This document shows, piece by piece, positions 27,467-35,966 of a DNA stretch of 54,266 bases. This DNA is from Silicimonas sp. (lineage in GTDB: Bacteria > Pseudomonadota > Alphaproteobacteria > Rhodobacterales > Rhodobacteraceae), in the NCBI GenBank assembly GCA_022824525.1, contig JAJDZT010000135.1:1-54266 (forward strand). Reading direction: 5' to 3'. Position 1 is the first letter of the stretch. Each line of letters begins with the position of its first letter. Position numbers and translations under genes: made by a program. Under the pieces are notes generated by a model that saw only the letters and a list, made by a program, of their open reading frames with translations, had not been told where the DNA came from and made no database searches.

Positions 27467-29038
27467 ATGTCAGCTTTAGCTTGGATCATTTTGTTCGTTA
27501 TCGTCATCGCTGTTCTGGTGGTGCTGGCGGCAGCCTTCTACCAACGCGCCTCGAATGAGGTCGCTCTTGTCAAAACCGGTGTGGGCGGGCGCAAGGTCGT
27601 CATCGACGGCGGCACGATCGCGGTGCCGTATTTCCACGAAGTCGCCCGCGTGAATATGCAAACAATCCGGATGTCCGTGGCCTGCGAGGGCGAGCGTTCG
27701 CTGATCACCTCCGACCGCTTGCGGGTCGATGTGGGGGCCGAGGTCTATGTCAGCGTGAAGCCCGAAGAAGAGGCGGTCAGCCGCGCAACTCAAACGCTCG
27801 GCAAGCGCCTCTTTCAGGCGGACCAGTTGCGCAGCTTGCTCGATGGTATGGTCATCGACGCGCTGCGCTCTGAGGCCGCCAAAGCGACGATGGATGAGCT
27901 GCATGAAAACCGTGGGGCGTTCGTGGCGAATGTGCAAAGCGCGCTGGCCGAGCCCTTGTCGAAATTCGGGCTGGAGATGGATTCCGTGTCGCTCATCGGT
28001 CTTGATCAGACACCGTTTTCCGCGCTCGACGAAAACAATGCCTTCAATGCGGTTGGTATGCGCAAACTGGCCGAGGTCATCGCGAAGTCGCGCAAGGAAC
28101 GGGCAGAGATTGAACGCAATTCCGAGGTTTCGGTCACGCAAACCACCATGGAAGCCGAAAAGCGCAAGCTTGAGATCGACCTTGAACAGCGCCGCGCCGA
28201 AATTGCCCAAGCCCAAGAGGTGGAAACGCTTCTGGCCAATCAAATGGCTGAGATCGCTGCGAAAAAGGCCGAAGCCGAACGCGCCAAGGCCCGCGCCCGC
28301 ATCCAGATGGAGCAGGACATTCAGGCAGAGGAAATCGCCTCGGCCAAGGCTCTGCGCCAAGCCGAGATCGCGCGCCAGCAAGAACTGGAGATCGCAGAGC
28401 AGGACCGCCTGATCCAAGTCGCGGCGAAGTCCCAGGAGGAAAGCAAAGCGCAAGCCAGCGCCGATGCGGCCCGGACCGAGGCGGTCAAGGCTGCCGAAGC
28501 GCTGCGCACCGCTGAAGCCATGGCACAGGCAGAACGCAACAAGGCGCTCGCGCTTCTATCGGCCGAGCAAGAGGCGGAATCGGCTGCGGCCCGCGCGCGC
28601 ATCGCGGCTGAAAACGACAAGGCCACTGCCAAGGACCGTCGCGCGGCGAAGGAAGAAGAGGCGCTTGCTCTCAAGGCGGTGGAACTCGCACAGGCCGAGG
28701 CCACGCTTGCCCGGATCAACGCCGAAAACGCCCGGTCAGAAGCCATCGTCGCGATGGAACTGGAAAAGACGCGGCTTGAGAATATGCCAAGGATCATCGC
28801 GGAAATGGTCAAGCCCGCCGAAAAGATCAAAGGTATCAGCGTCAATCATATCTCCGGCCTGGGCAGCTCTGGCGGAGAAGGCGGCAGCAAGGCACCCGTC
28901 AGCCAAGCCATCGACAGCATTATGGATATGGCCGTTCAGATGCCAGCGCTGAAAAAGATCGGCGATGCGGTGGGCGTGAATATCGAGGACGCGATCGATA
29001 CGGTTTCGGGCGGAAAATCAAAGAGCGACAAGCCGTAA
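27467..29038 (+). CDS. Flotillin-like SPFH-domain membrane protein
   Basis: A 523-residue membrane scaffold protein. An N-terminal hydrophobic segment (about 5-25) precedes the SPFH domain (about 30-190), which includes LITSDRLRVDVGAEVYVSV. A long Ala/Glu/Lys/Arg coiled coil runs from about 195 to 440 (flotillin domain with many EA repeats), and a C-terminal piece has a Gly-Ser linker and two helices. Known flotillins organise membrane microdomains and recruit complexes. It is the last gene of the operon, 12 bases after the SDR with GGGGAG ahead of the ATG. A short hairpin (29037-29042 with 29053-29058) overlaps the stop. The link with a catabolic importer is unusual. Confidence 0.9.
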   Translation: MSALAWIILFVIVIAVLVVLAAAFYQRASNEVALVKTGVGGRKVVIDGGTIAVPYFHEVARVNMQTIRMSVACEGERSLITSDRLRVDVGAEVYVSVKPEEEAVSRATQTLGKRLFQADQLRSLLDGMVIDALRSEAAKATMDELHENRGAFVANVQSALAEPLSKFGLEMDSVSLIGLDQTPFSALDENNAFNAVGMRKLAEVIAKSRKERAEIERNSEVSVTQTTMEAEKRKLEIDLEQRRAEIAQAQEVETLLANQMAEIAAKKAEAERAKARARIQMEQDIQAEEIASAKALRQAEIARQQELEIAEQDRLIQVAAKSQEESKAQASADAARTEAVKAAEALRTAEAMAQAERNKALALLSAEQEAESAAARARIAAENDKATAKDRRAAKEEEALALKAVELAQAEATLARINAENARSEAIVAMELEKTRLENMPRIIAEMVKPAEKIKGISVNHISGLGSSGGEGGSKAPVSQAIDSIMDMAVQMPALKKIGDAVGVNIEDAIDTVSGGKSKSDKP

Positions 29039-29252
29039 AGACAGCGCTTTCAGTCTTTGCGACTTGCGGCGGCGATGTCGGTCTCTGCACTTGGCGGCAG
29101 TGTACTTGACGAGTGGCTCCTCAAGGTCGGGTGGGTCGGTCTGCGTCGAACCGACGTGAGGCGAACCTCCGCGGCCGCGATGGAGTGATCTCGTTGCTTT
29201 TTCGGCGGTCCTGCATTGCCAATCCGACGGTGCTTCGGTGATATGACGGGGC

Positions 29253-30449
29253 ATGACCCGTCCTTTCCTTGAAAACGAAATTGCCAGACGTCTCTTTCTG
29301 GATCGGCATCTGTTGCTGTCGCCCGGATCGGGATCCGGGAAGGGAGCGGACCTTGATACCGTGCTGTGCGATCTGGGTTTTGTTCAGGTCGATAGCGTCA
29401 ATACGCTCGCCCGCGCGCATGACCTGATCCTGTGGTCGCGCCGGGGGCAGTATCGGCCGAGATCCCTGCAACAGCTTGTGGCCCGGCACCGTTCCGCGTT
29501 TGAGCACTGGACTCATGATGCGTCGGTCATACCGATGCAGTTTTATCCAAAGTGGCGTCTCAAATTCGCGCGGGACAAGGCGCGGATGCAGGCGCGGTGG
29601 TCAGACGATCGTCGTGCGGGCTGGGAACAAGAAATCCAGTCGGTCATGCATCACATTGCGGACAACGGCGTGACATGTTCCCTCGATGTGGGAACCAATG
29701 AACAGAAGTCCTCGTCAGGGTGGTGGGATTGGCATCCCTCGAAGACAGCTCTTGAATTCCTGTGGCGCTCAGGCGAGCTGGCGATCTGCCACCGGCAAGG
29801 CTTTCGCAAATACTACGATCTGACGGAACGCGTCATCCCCGCCGAGTATCTGAACCGACGCGAAGACACGGCCGACATCATCGATTGGGCGATGACGGAG
29901 GCGCTGGAGCGTTTGGGGTTCGGGACGAGCGGGGAACTGGCCGCGTTCTTCGAAATCGTCACGCGAGAGGAAGCAAAGGCCTGGTGCGTCGAGGCACTCG
30001 GCTCCGGTCGCATTCTCGAGGTGGATGTCGAAATGGCCGATGGCTCCGTCCGACGCGGTTTCACGACGGAGCGGGCACTGACCCGTGCCGACGGTCTGCC
30101 GGAACCGTCAACGCGGGTGCGCCTCTTGTCCCCATTTGATCCCGCGCTCAGGGATCGCGCCCGTGCAGAGCGCCTGTTCGGGTTTCATTACCGCATCGAG
30201 ATATTCGTTCCGGAGGCCAAGCGGAAATACGGGTACTATGTCTTCCCCGTGCTTCAGGGCGACAGCCTGATTGGGCGGCTGGACGCCAAACGAACCGGTG
30301 ACGCTCTTGTGGTGCGGGCATTCTGGCCGGAGGCGAAAGTGCGAATGGGGAAGGCCCGAACCGCTGGTCTGGTTTCGGAGCTGTCGCGCGCAATCGCCAT
30401 TGCTGGGGCGAAGACGGTCGAGTTTTCAGATGGTTGGCTCCATCAGTGA
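29253..30449 (+). CDS. YcaQ/AlkX-type DNA glycosylase (HTH_42 family)
   Basis: A 398-residue winged-helix DNA glycosylase-like protein. The catalytic-site signature QVDSVNT (Gln45, Asp47) is the QxD form of the AlkX/YcaQ branch, which unhooks interstrand crosslinks and bulky adducts; the AlkZ branch has QxQ. LWSRRGQYRP, FEHWTHDASVIPM and the C-terminal LLSPFDPALRDRARAERLFGF are further family hallmarks. It stands alone, 214 bases after the flotillin gene. Activity is inferred from the family. Confidence 0.87.
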   Translation: MTRPFLENEIARRLFLDRHLLLSPGSGSGKGADLDTVLCDLGFVQVDSVNTLARAHDLILWSRRGQYRPRSLQQLVARHRSAFEHWTHDASVIPMQFYPKWRLKFARDKARMQARWSDDRRAGWEQEIQSVMHHIADNGVTCSLDVGTNEQKSSSGWWDWHPSKTALEFLWRSGELAICHRQGFRKYYDLTERVIPAEYLNRREDTADIIDWAMTEALERLGFGTSGELAAFFEIVTREEAKAWCVEALGSGRILEVDVEMADGSVRRGFTTERALTRADGLPEPSTRVRLLSPFDPALRDRARAERLFGFHYRIEIFVPEAKRKYGYYVFPVLQGDSLIGRLDAKRTGDALVVRAFWPEAKVRMGKARTAGLVSELSRAIAIAGAKTVEFSDGWLHQ

Positions 30450-30500
30450 TCGTTGCGCGACCTCCGCGACGGGACGTCATCGCGGCGATCGTCAGAGGGG

Positions 30501-31352
30501 CTAAGCCCCTTTCACCGCGATCCGGATCGATCTGACATCGTTGTAAATTTCGGTGACGTCACCCGCCGCGCAGAGCTTTGCAAGGGCAGGGGGCTTCCTG
30601 CGCCAGTAGTGACGCCGCAGGTCCAGCACGACGACACCGCCATTTGCGACCGTGCGTAGGAAAAGCTCCAGATAATCGTCGATTGGATAATGGAACCCGC
30701 AGGAATACAGGCTGGTCGACATGTCGGGTGTCACGTCGTCCACAAGCTCCGCAGTCTTGAGCGGATTGATCAACGTGATCGCGTCGCCATCGACACCATT
30801 CTCTTCCAGAAGCGCCTTGGCCGCAGCGAGACTTGCATAACCGGCACCCTTATCCGCCCAGCCATGATACTGGTTGTCCGACTGTTCAATATCGATCAAC
30901 GTGAATTTCGGGCCATAGTCCCGGGCGAAGAACAGGTCATTGATCGCAGCGCCCGCACCGATATCGGCAATGTGGGTGGGGTGGATGTTCTTCTCACGCA
31001 GGTAGTCGCGGATCGGCACGTACTCTCGCCAAATCTCGGCAAATGCGCCCGCGATGATTTCCTGCCGCCGTTCCTGCACCTCTTTGGCCATCGGTGCCGC
31101 GTCCCCGGCTTCCCAGGATTTGCGGGAATGCTGGCTGATTTGCTTGGTTCGCTGAAACCCGATGAGGGCAACGGCCTGGTCCGAAAGACTCCCACTCTTC
31201 AGGTTGAGCTGCTCAAGCTCTTCCGTCGAGAAATTCTGAATCGCTTCTCTGTCTAGCATTCCGTCCGCCCGTATTTTTGAGCGCAGGGTGACATAGAGTT
31301 GGCCTTTGCGAAAGTCGAATGACGGGCATTGCGCCAGACCGGTTCCGGGCAT
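30501..31352 (-). CDS. Putative SAM-dependent methyltransferase-like protein
   Basis: A 283-residue protein I do not recognise closely. The centre has a class-I methyltransferase glycine loop, IADIGAGAAINDLFFARDYG, followed after one strand by LIDIEQSDN (acidic residue at the end of strand 2), and later SLYSCGFHYPIDDYLELFL and GGVVVLDLRRHYW, which fit strands 4-5. It resembles putative sugar O-methyltransferases. The start may be 31352 or the Met at 31259; neither has a strong ribosome site. Divergent from uxaC. Function uncertain. Confidence 0.6.
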   Translation of the reverse strand: MPGTGLAQCPSFDFRKGQLYVTLRSKIRADGMLDREAIQNFSTEELEQLNLKSGSLSDQAVALIGFQRTKQISQHSRKSWEAGDAAPMAKEVQERRQEIIAGAFAEIWREYVPIRDYLREKNIHPTHIADIGAGAAINDLFFARDYGPKFTLIDIEQSDNQYHGWADKGAGYASLAAAKALLEENGVDGDAITLINPLKTAELVDDVTPDMSTSLYSCGFHYPIDDYLELFLRTVANGGVVVLDLRRHYWRRKPPALAKLCAAGDVTEIYNDVRSIRIAVKGA

Positions 31353-31418
31353 TCGTTTTGACCCGATTGTTTGGCTGGCGTATCAGCCCGCAATCCTTAC
31401 GTCCCGGGGTGCACTTTC

Positions 31419-32825
31419 ATGCGACTGAACGATCCTGACAGACTCTTCCCGACGGAACCGAGGGTGAGGGACCTCGCCCGCGCGCTTTACCAGGCTGTCG
31501 CCGACCTCCCGATTGTAAGCCCGCACGGCCACTGCGATCCGCGTTGGTTTGCCGAGAACGAGCGCTTTCCGAACCCCGCTGATCTCTTTGTCGTGCCTGA
31601 TCACTACGTCTTCCGCATGCTCGTGAGCCAAGGCGTCGCGATGTCAGATCTTGGCGTGCCAAGGGTTGATGGCGGCAAGGTGGAAACCGATTCGCGCACG
31701 ATCTGGCGGCGCTTCGCGGAGGGCTATCATCTCTTTCGAGGCACACCATCCGCGATGTGGCTCGATCATTCCTTTGAGTTTGTCTTCGGGATCGATCAGG
31801 TGCTTTCTCCCGGGAATGCGGACGATCTCTACGATCACATAGAGGCAAGGCTGGCCGATCCCGCGTTCCGTCCCCGCGCCTTGTTCGAGCACTTCAACAT
31901 CGAGGTGCTGTCCACCACCGAAGGGGCGCTGGACGATCTCAGGTGGCACAAACAGATCAGGGAAAGCGGATGGTCGGGGAATGTCGTAACGACGTATCGT
32001 CCGGACGCGGTTGTGGACCCCGACTTTGAAGGCTTCGCCGAGAACGTTGCGCAATTCGGTGCCCTGACCGACGAAGATACCCAAAGTTGGGATGGGTATC
32101 TTGCCGCCCATCGAAAACGGCGCGCATTCTTCAAGACCTTCGGCGCGACGGCCTCCGATCATGGCCATCCCACCGCGCGCACCGAAAACCTCGACGCGAA
32201 GGCTGCCGAAGCACTTTTCGCCAAGATCATGTCTGGCACGTTCGCGCCGGAAGAGGCCGACGCGTTCCGGGGCCAGATGCTGACCGAGATGGCGAAGATG
32301 AGCCTCGACGATGGGCTGACGCTCCAGATCCATGCGGGATCACGGCGGAACCATTCGGCGCAAGTCTTTGGCGCGTTCGGGCGTGACAAGGGGTTCGACA
32401 TACCCGGGCGAACTGACTACGTCGGCGCTTTGAAACCGCTGCTTGATGCCGTGGGGATGGAACCCGACCTGACGGTTCTTCTCTTCACACTTGATGAGAC
32501 TGTCTACGGGCGCGAGCTGGCGCCGCTCGCAGGGGCTTATCCTGCATTGAAGCTTGGTCCGCCCTGGTGGTTTTTCGACAGCTTTGAAGGGATCAAGCGG
32601 TTTCGCGAAGCAACCACCGAGACCTGCGGTTTCTACAACACCGCCGGGTTCAACGACGACACGCGGGCCTTCTGTTCCATACCGGCGCGCCACGATGTGT
32701 CCCGCCGTTCCGACAGCGCGTACCTCGCCACGCTTGTCGCCACGGGGCGGCTGCGGGAAGCAGACGCCTTCGAGGTGGCCGAAGACCTGGCGTACGGATT
32801 GGCAAAGAAAGCCTACAAGCTCTGA
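31419..32825 (+). CDS. uxaC: Uronate isomerase
   Basis: Amidohydrolase-fold enzyme isomerising D-glucuronate to D-fructuronate (and galacturonate to tagaturonate). The metal-site HGHCDPRWF is at 36-44 (His36, His38). IHAGSRRNHSAQVF and the C-terminal ARHDVSRRSDSAYLATLV are typical. ATG 31419 is preferred to an upstream ATG because it gives the normal 468 residues and has GGGG nine bases ahead. It is followed 17 bases later by the fructuronate reductase gene, as expected for the Ashwell pathway. Confidence 0.94.
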   Translation: MRLNDPDRLFPTEPRVRDLARALYQAVADLPIVSPHGHCDPRWFAENERFPNPADLFVVPDHYVFRMLVSQGVAMSDLGVPRVDGGKVETDSRTIWRRFAEGYHLFRGTPSAMWLDHSFEFVFGIDQVLSPGNADDLYDHIEARLADPAFRPRALFEHFNIEVLSTTEGALDDLRWHKQIRESGWSGNVVTTYRPDAVVDPDFEGFAENVAQFGALTDEDTQSWDGYLAAHRKRRAFFKTFGATASDHGHPTARTENLDAKAAEALFAKIMSGTFAPEEADAFRGQMLTEMAKMSLDDGLTLQIHAGSRRNHSAQVFGAFGRDKGFDIPGRTDYVGALKPLLDAVGMEPDLTVLLFTLDETVYGRELAPLAGAYPALKLGPPWWFFDSFEGIKRFREATTETCGFYNTAGFNDDTRAFCSIPARHDVSRRSDSAYLATLVATGRLREADAFEVAEDLAYGLAKKAYKL

Positions 32826-32842
32826 AGAACGGGGAGGCCATT

Positions 32843-34272
32843 GTGACCAGACGGCTTCAGCGACAGGGCGATGCGCCCCATATCGGGATCGTGCATCTCG
32901 GGCCGGGCGCATTCTTCCGGGCCTTCAACGCGATCTACACCCACGAGGCCATGGAGCGCGCCGGTGGTGACTGGGGTATTCTTGCCGTCAGCCTGAAAAG
33001 CCCGACGGCCCGCGACCAGCTTGTGCCGCAGGGTGGGGTCTATACGTCCATCACACTTGCGGAGAGCGGCGCGGACGCAAGGATCATCACGTCCATCGCG
33101 GATGTGAAAGTCGCGCCTGAAGACCCGCAGGCCGTTGTCGCCGCTATGGCGGACCTGCGGTCAAGATCGTCTCGCTGACGATCACCGAGAAGGGATATTG
33201 CCACGAACCGGCCACCGGTCGCTTGTCGCTCGACCATCCCGACATACGGCACGATCTGTCCGACCTGTCCGCCCCAAGATCCGCGGTGGGCCTTGTCACG
33301 GCAGCGCTCGCGCAACGGAAGGCGCAGGGCGCGAAGGCCTTCACTGTTCTTTCCTGCGACAACCTCCCCTCGAACGGAGCCCTTGCGCGACGCATCCTGC
33401 TTGAGTTTGCCGAGCGGGTCAGCCCGGACCTTGCCGCGTGGATTTCGGCCAACGCCACTTTCCCGGCCACCATGGTCGACCGGATCACTCCTGCGACCAC
33501 GGAAGATATCGTGGCGCGGCTTTCGGCAGAGCAAGGCTACAATGACCTCGGCGCGGTTGCCCATGAGGCGTTCCGGCAATGGGTGATCGAAGACAGCTTT
33601 GCCGATGGACGCCCCGCCTGGGATCAGGTGGGGGCGACGATGGTGGCGTCGGTCGAAGACCACGAGCTGATGAAATTGCGCTGCCTCAACGGAACGCATT
33701 CGACATTGGCCTATCTCGGCTACCTCGCGGGGTACGAAACGATCGCGGACTGTGTGGCAGACCCAGATTTCGCGGCACTTTGCGAGAAACTCTGGCGTGA
33801 AGAAATCACATCGTTCCTTGTCACCCCGGTCGGAGAGAACCTGACAGAGTATTGTGCGCAGCTTCTCGCCCGCTATCGCGATCCGTCCATCCGGCATCGC
33901 ACTTGGCAAATCGCGATGGATGGAAGCCAGAAACTGCCGCAGCGCATTCTCGGAACGATCCGCGACAATCTCGCCAAGGGCGAATGCCCGGGAGGCCTGT
34001 GCCTCGCTGTTGCCGGTTGGATGCGGTACATCGGCGGCATTGATGAGACTGGTGCCACGATAGATGTACGCGACCCGCTTGCCGACCGCCTCAGGCAGAT
34101 CAGCGACGCGGCTTCGGATAAGGTGTCGGCACTTCTTGAGGTGGAGGACATCTTCGGAACAGATCTTCGAGACAACGCGACCTTCAGGTCTGCGGTTTCA
34201 TCTGCATATGCCCGCTTGATCGAGGCGGGCGCGAAGGCGGCGGTCAGAAACTACGTCGAGACCGAGACCTGA
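32843..34272 (+). pseudogene. uxuB: Mannonate/fructuronate oxidoreductase, frameshifted
   Basis: The UxuB polyol dehydrogenase normally reduces D-fructuronate to D-mannonate. The GTG start at 32843 follows GGGGAGG, and the first frame gives HIGIVHLGPGAFFRAFNAIYT and runs to VVAAMAD at about 33154, then out of frame to a TGA at 33176. The next frame resumes at once with AVKIVSLTITEKGYCHEP and runs without break through SCDNLPSNGA and KLRCLNGTHS (the catalytic Lys-x5-His region) to 34272. Adding one base (GACCTGCG to GACCCTGCG, near 33154) gives a normal protein of about 476 residues. Either a recent knockout or a single-base sequence error. Confidence 0.9.
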
Positions 34273-34622
34273 AATCCCGATCAGATGATTGCGGTCCCAT
34301 CGGTCGCTGAGACGTGATGGCTTCAACCGACTGCCCATAAATCCACCAAAACAGCGCTCATATTTTCAGCGTTCGCCATTTTTGTGTGATCGAAAAACAG
34401 GCACAGCCTCCGAACACCGTTTGAAATAGGGCTCCGGAATTGAGACCCGGCGGTCGCGATGCCTATCAGATGGCGCGGACAAAAAGTCTGCCCGAACGTG
34501 CGATGGCGCCGCCCTAGGAAAGCAATGCACCACCGCACTCCGCAAATAAATGCGTGGGGGAGCATATGGCGAATGTCACCGCCTTTGGCAAACATCCTGC
34601 GCGACACGCAAAGGGATTAAGT
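34273..34622. promoter_or_regulatory. Upstream region of the urea transporter operon
   Basis: About 350 bases without a supported gene. It must hold the urt promoter. TGCACCA at 34526-34532 equals one half of the NtrC consensus (TGCACCA-N-TGGTGCA), but the second half is not convincing. AAGGGA lies about seven bases before the urtA start. An ATG at 34566 could give a short in-frame extension of UrtA, rejected because it would precede the signal peptide. Confidence 0.4.
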
Positions 34623-35900
34623 ATGTCTAGGAAAATTCTTGCAACAACGGCTGTCGGTCTCGCGCTCGCCAGCGCTCCGGCGATGGCCCAGGATTGTCCG
34701 ATCAAAGTGGGTGTTCTGCACTCGCTCTCCGGCACCATGGCGATCTCGGAAACGACGCTGAAGGACACGATGGAAATGCTCGTCGAGCAGCAGAACGAGA
34801 AGGGCGGCGTGCTTGGCTGCGAACTCGAAGCTGTAGTCGTCGACCCGGCCTCCGACTGGCCGCTCTTTGCTGAAAAAGCACGCGAACTGCTGACCGTGCA
34901 CGAAGTTGACGTGATCTTCGGCAACTGGACCTCCGTGTCGCGGAAGTCGGTTTTGCCGGTCATCGAGGAACTGAACGGTCTTCTCTTCTACCCGGTTCAG
35001 TACGAAGGCGAAGAGTCTTCCAAGAACGTTTTCTACACCGGTGCTGCGCCCAACCAGCAGGCGATCCCGGCAACGGATTACTTCCTCGAAGAACTGGAAG
35101 TTGAGAAATTCGCTCTGCTCGGCACCGACTATGTGTATCCGCGGACCACGAACAACATCCTCGAAAGCTACCTTCAGCAGAAGGGCATCGCGGCCGAGGA
35201 CATCTTCGTGAACTACACGCCCTTCGGTCACTCGGACTGGTCCAAGATCGTGGCTGACGTTGTGGCTCTTGGCGCAGACGGAAAAAAAGTCGGCGTTATC
35301 AGCACCATCAACGGTGACGCGAATGTTGGCTTCTACAAGGAACTCGCCGCCGCTGGCATAAGCGCCGACGACATTCCGGTTGTGGCCTTCTCGGTCGGTG
35401 AAGAAGAACTTGCCGGTCTCGACACATCGAACCTCGTTGGCCACCTCGCTGCATGGAACTATTTCCAGTCGGCTGAATCGGATGCCAACGAAGCATGGGT
35501 TGCCGCCTGGAAAGAACGTATGGGCGAAGAGCGCGTGACGAACGACCCAATGGAAGCCCACTATATCGGCTTCAACATGTGGGTGAACGCCGCGACCGAA
35601 GCCGGCACCACGGATGTGGATGCTGTCCGCGAGGCGATGTACGGGCAGGAGTTCCCGAACCTGACGGGCGGTACGGCTGTCATGCTGCCGAACCACCACC
35701 TGGCGAAGCCGGTTCTGATCGGTGAAATCCAGGAAGACGGTCAGTTCGATATCATCAGCCAGACCGAGGAAGTGCCGGGCGATGCCTGGACCGACTACCT
35801 GCCGGAATCGGCCGTCCTGATGTCGGATTGGCAGGAAAAAGGCTGCGGGATGTTCAACACCGAAACGAACACCTGCGTTCAGATCAAGTCGAACTACTAA
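34623..35900 (+). CDS. urtA: Urea ABC transporter substrate-binding protein
   Basis: Periplasmic urea-binding protein of 425 residues. A signal peptide (1-22, ending APAMA) is followed by QDCPIKVGVLHSLSGTMAISETTLKD, the UrtA signature, and PVQYEGEESSKNVFYTGAAPNQQ. The family also includes amide-binding AmiC/FmdD proteins, but the complete urtABCDE order settles the call. ATG 34623 gives the proper signal peptide. Its expression is likely raised under nitrogen limitation. A stem-loop follows the stop. Confidence 0.95.
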   Translation: MSRKILATTAVGLALASAPAMAQDCPIKVGVLHSLSGTMAISETTLKDTMEMLVEQQNEKGGVLGCELEAVVVDPASDWPLFAEKARELLTVHEVDVIFGNWTSVSRKSVLPVIEELNGLLFYPVQYEGEESSKNVFYTGAAPNQQAIPATDYFLEELEVEKFALLGTDYVYPRTTNNILESYLQQKGIAAEDIFVNYTPFGHSDWSKIVADVVALGADGKKVGVISTINGDANVGFYKELAAAGISADDIPVVAFSVGEEELAGLDTSNLVGHLAAWNYFQSAESDANEAWVAAWKERMGEERVTNDPMEAHYIGFNMWVNAATEAGTTDVDAVREAMYGQEFPNLTGGTAVMLPNHHLAKPVLIGEIQEDGQFDIISQTEEVPGDAWTDYLPESAVLMSDWQEKGCGMFNTETNTCVQIKSNY

Positions 35901-35923
35901 TCGTCTGATAACAATAAACTTCT

Positions 35924-35948
35924 CAGGGGGCGCCCACCGCGCCCTCTG
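35924..35948 (+). other. Intra-operon stem-loop after urtA
   Basis: A 10-bp stem, CAGGGGGCGC / GCGCCCTCTG with one G-T pair, and loop CCACC, located in the 66-base gap between urtA and urtB. It mirrors the hairpin after the other SBP gene at 21.5 kb. Probably keeps SBP mRNA in excess over the permease message. Confidence 0.65.
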
Positions 35949-35966
35949 ACCTGGAGGGGGTCTGGC

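Noticed and set aside
34526..34545. Possible NtrC site before urtA
   Set aside because: Only the left half (TGCACCA) fits; the right half and a sigma-54 promoter are not convincing.
34323..34607. A 94-codon minus-strand frame in the gap before urtA
   Set aside because: No ribosome site, no recognisable motif, Arg/Cys-rich composition typical of non-coding GC-rich frames.
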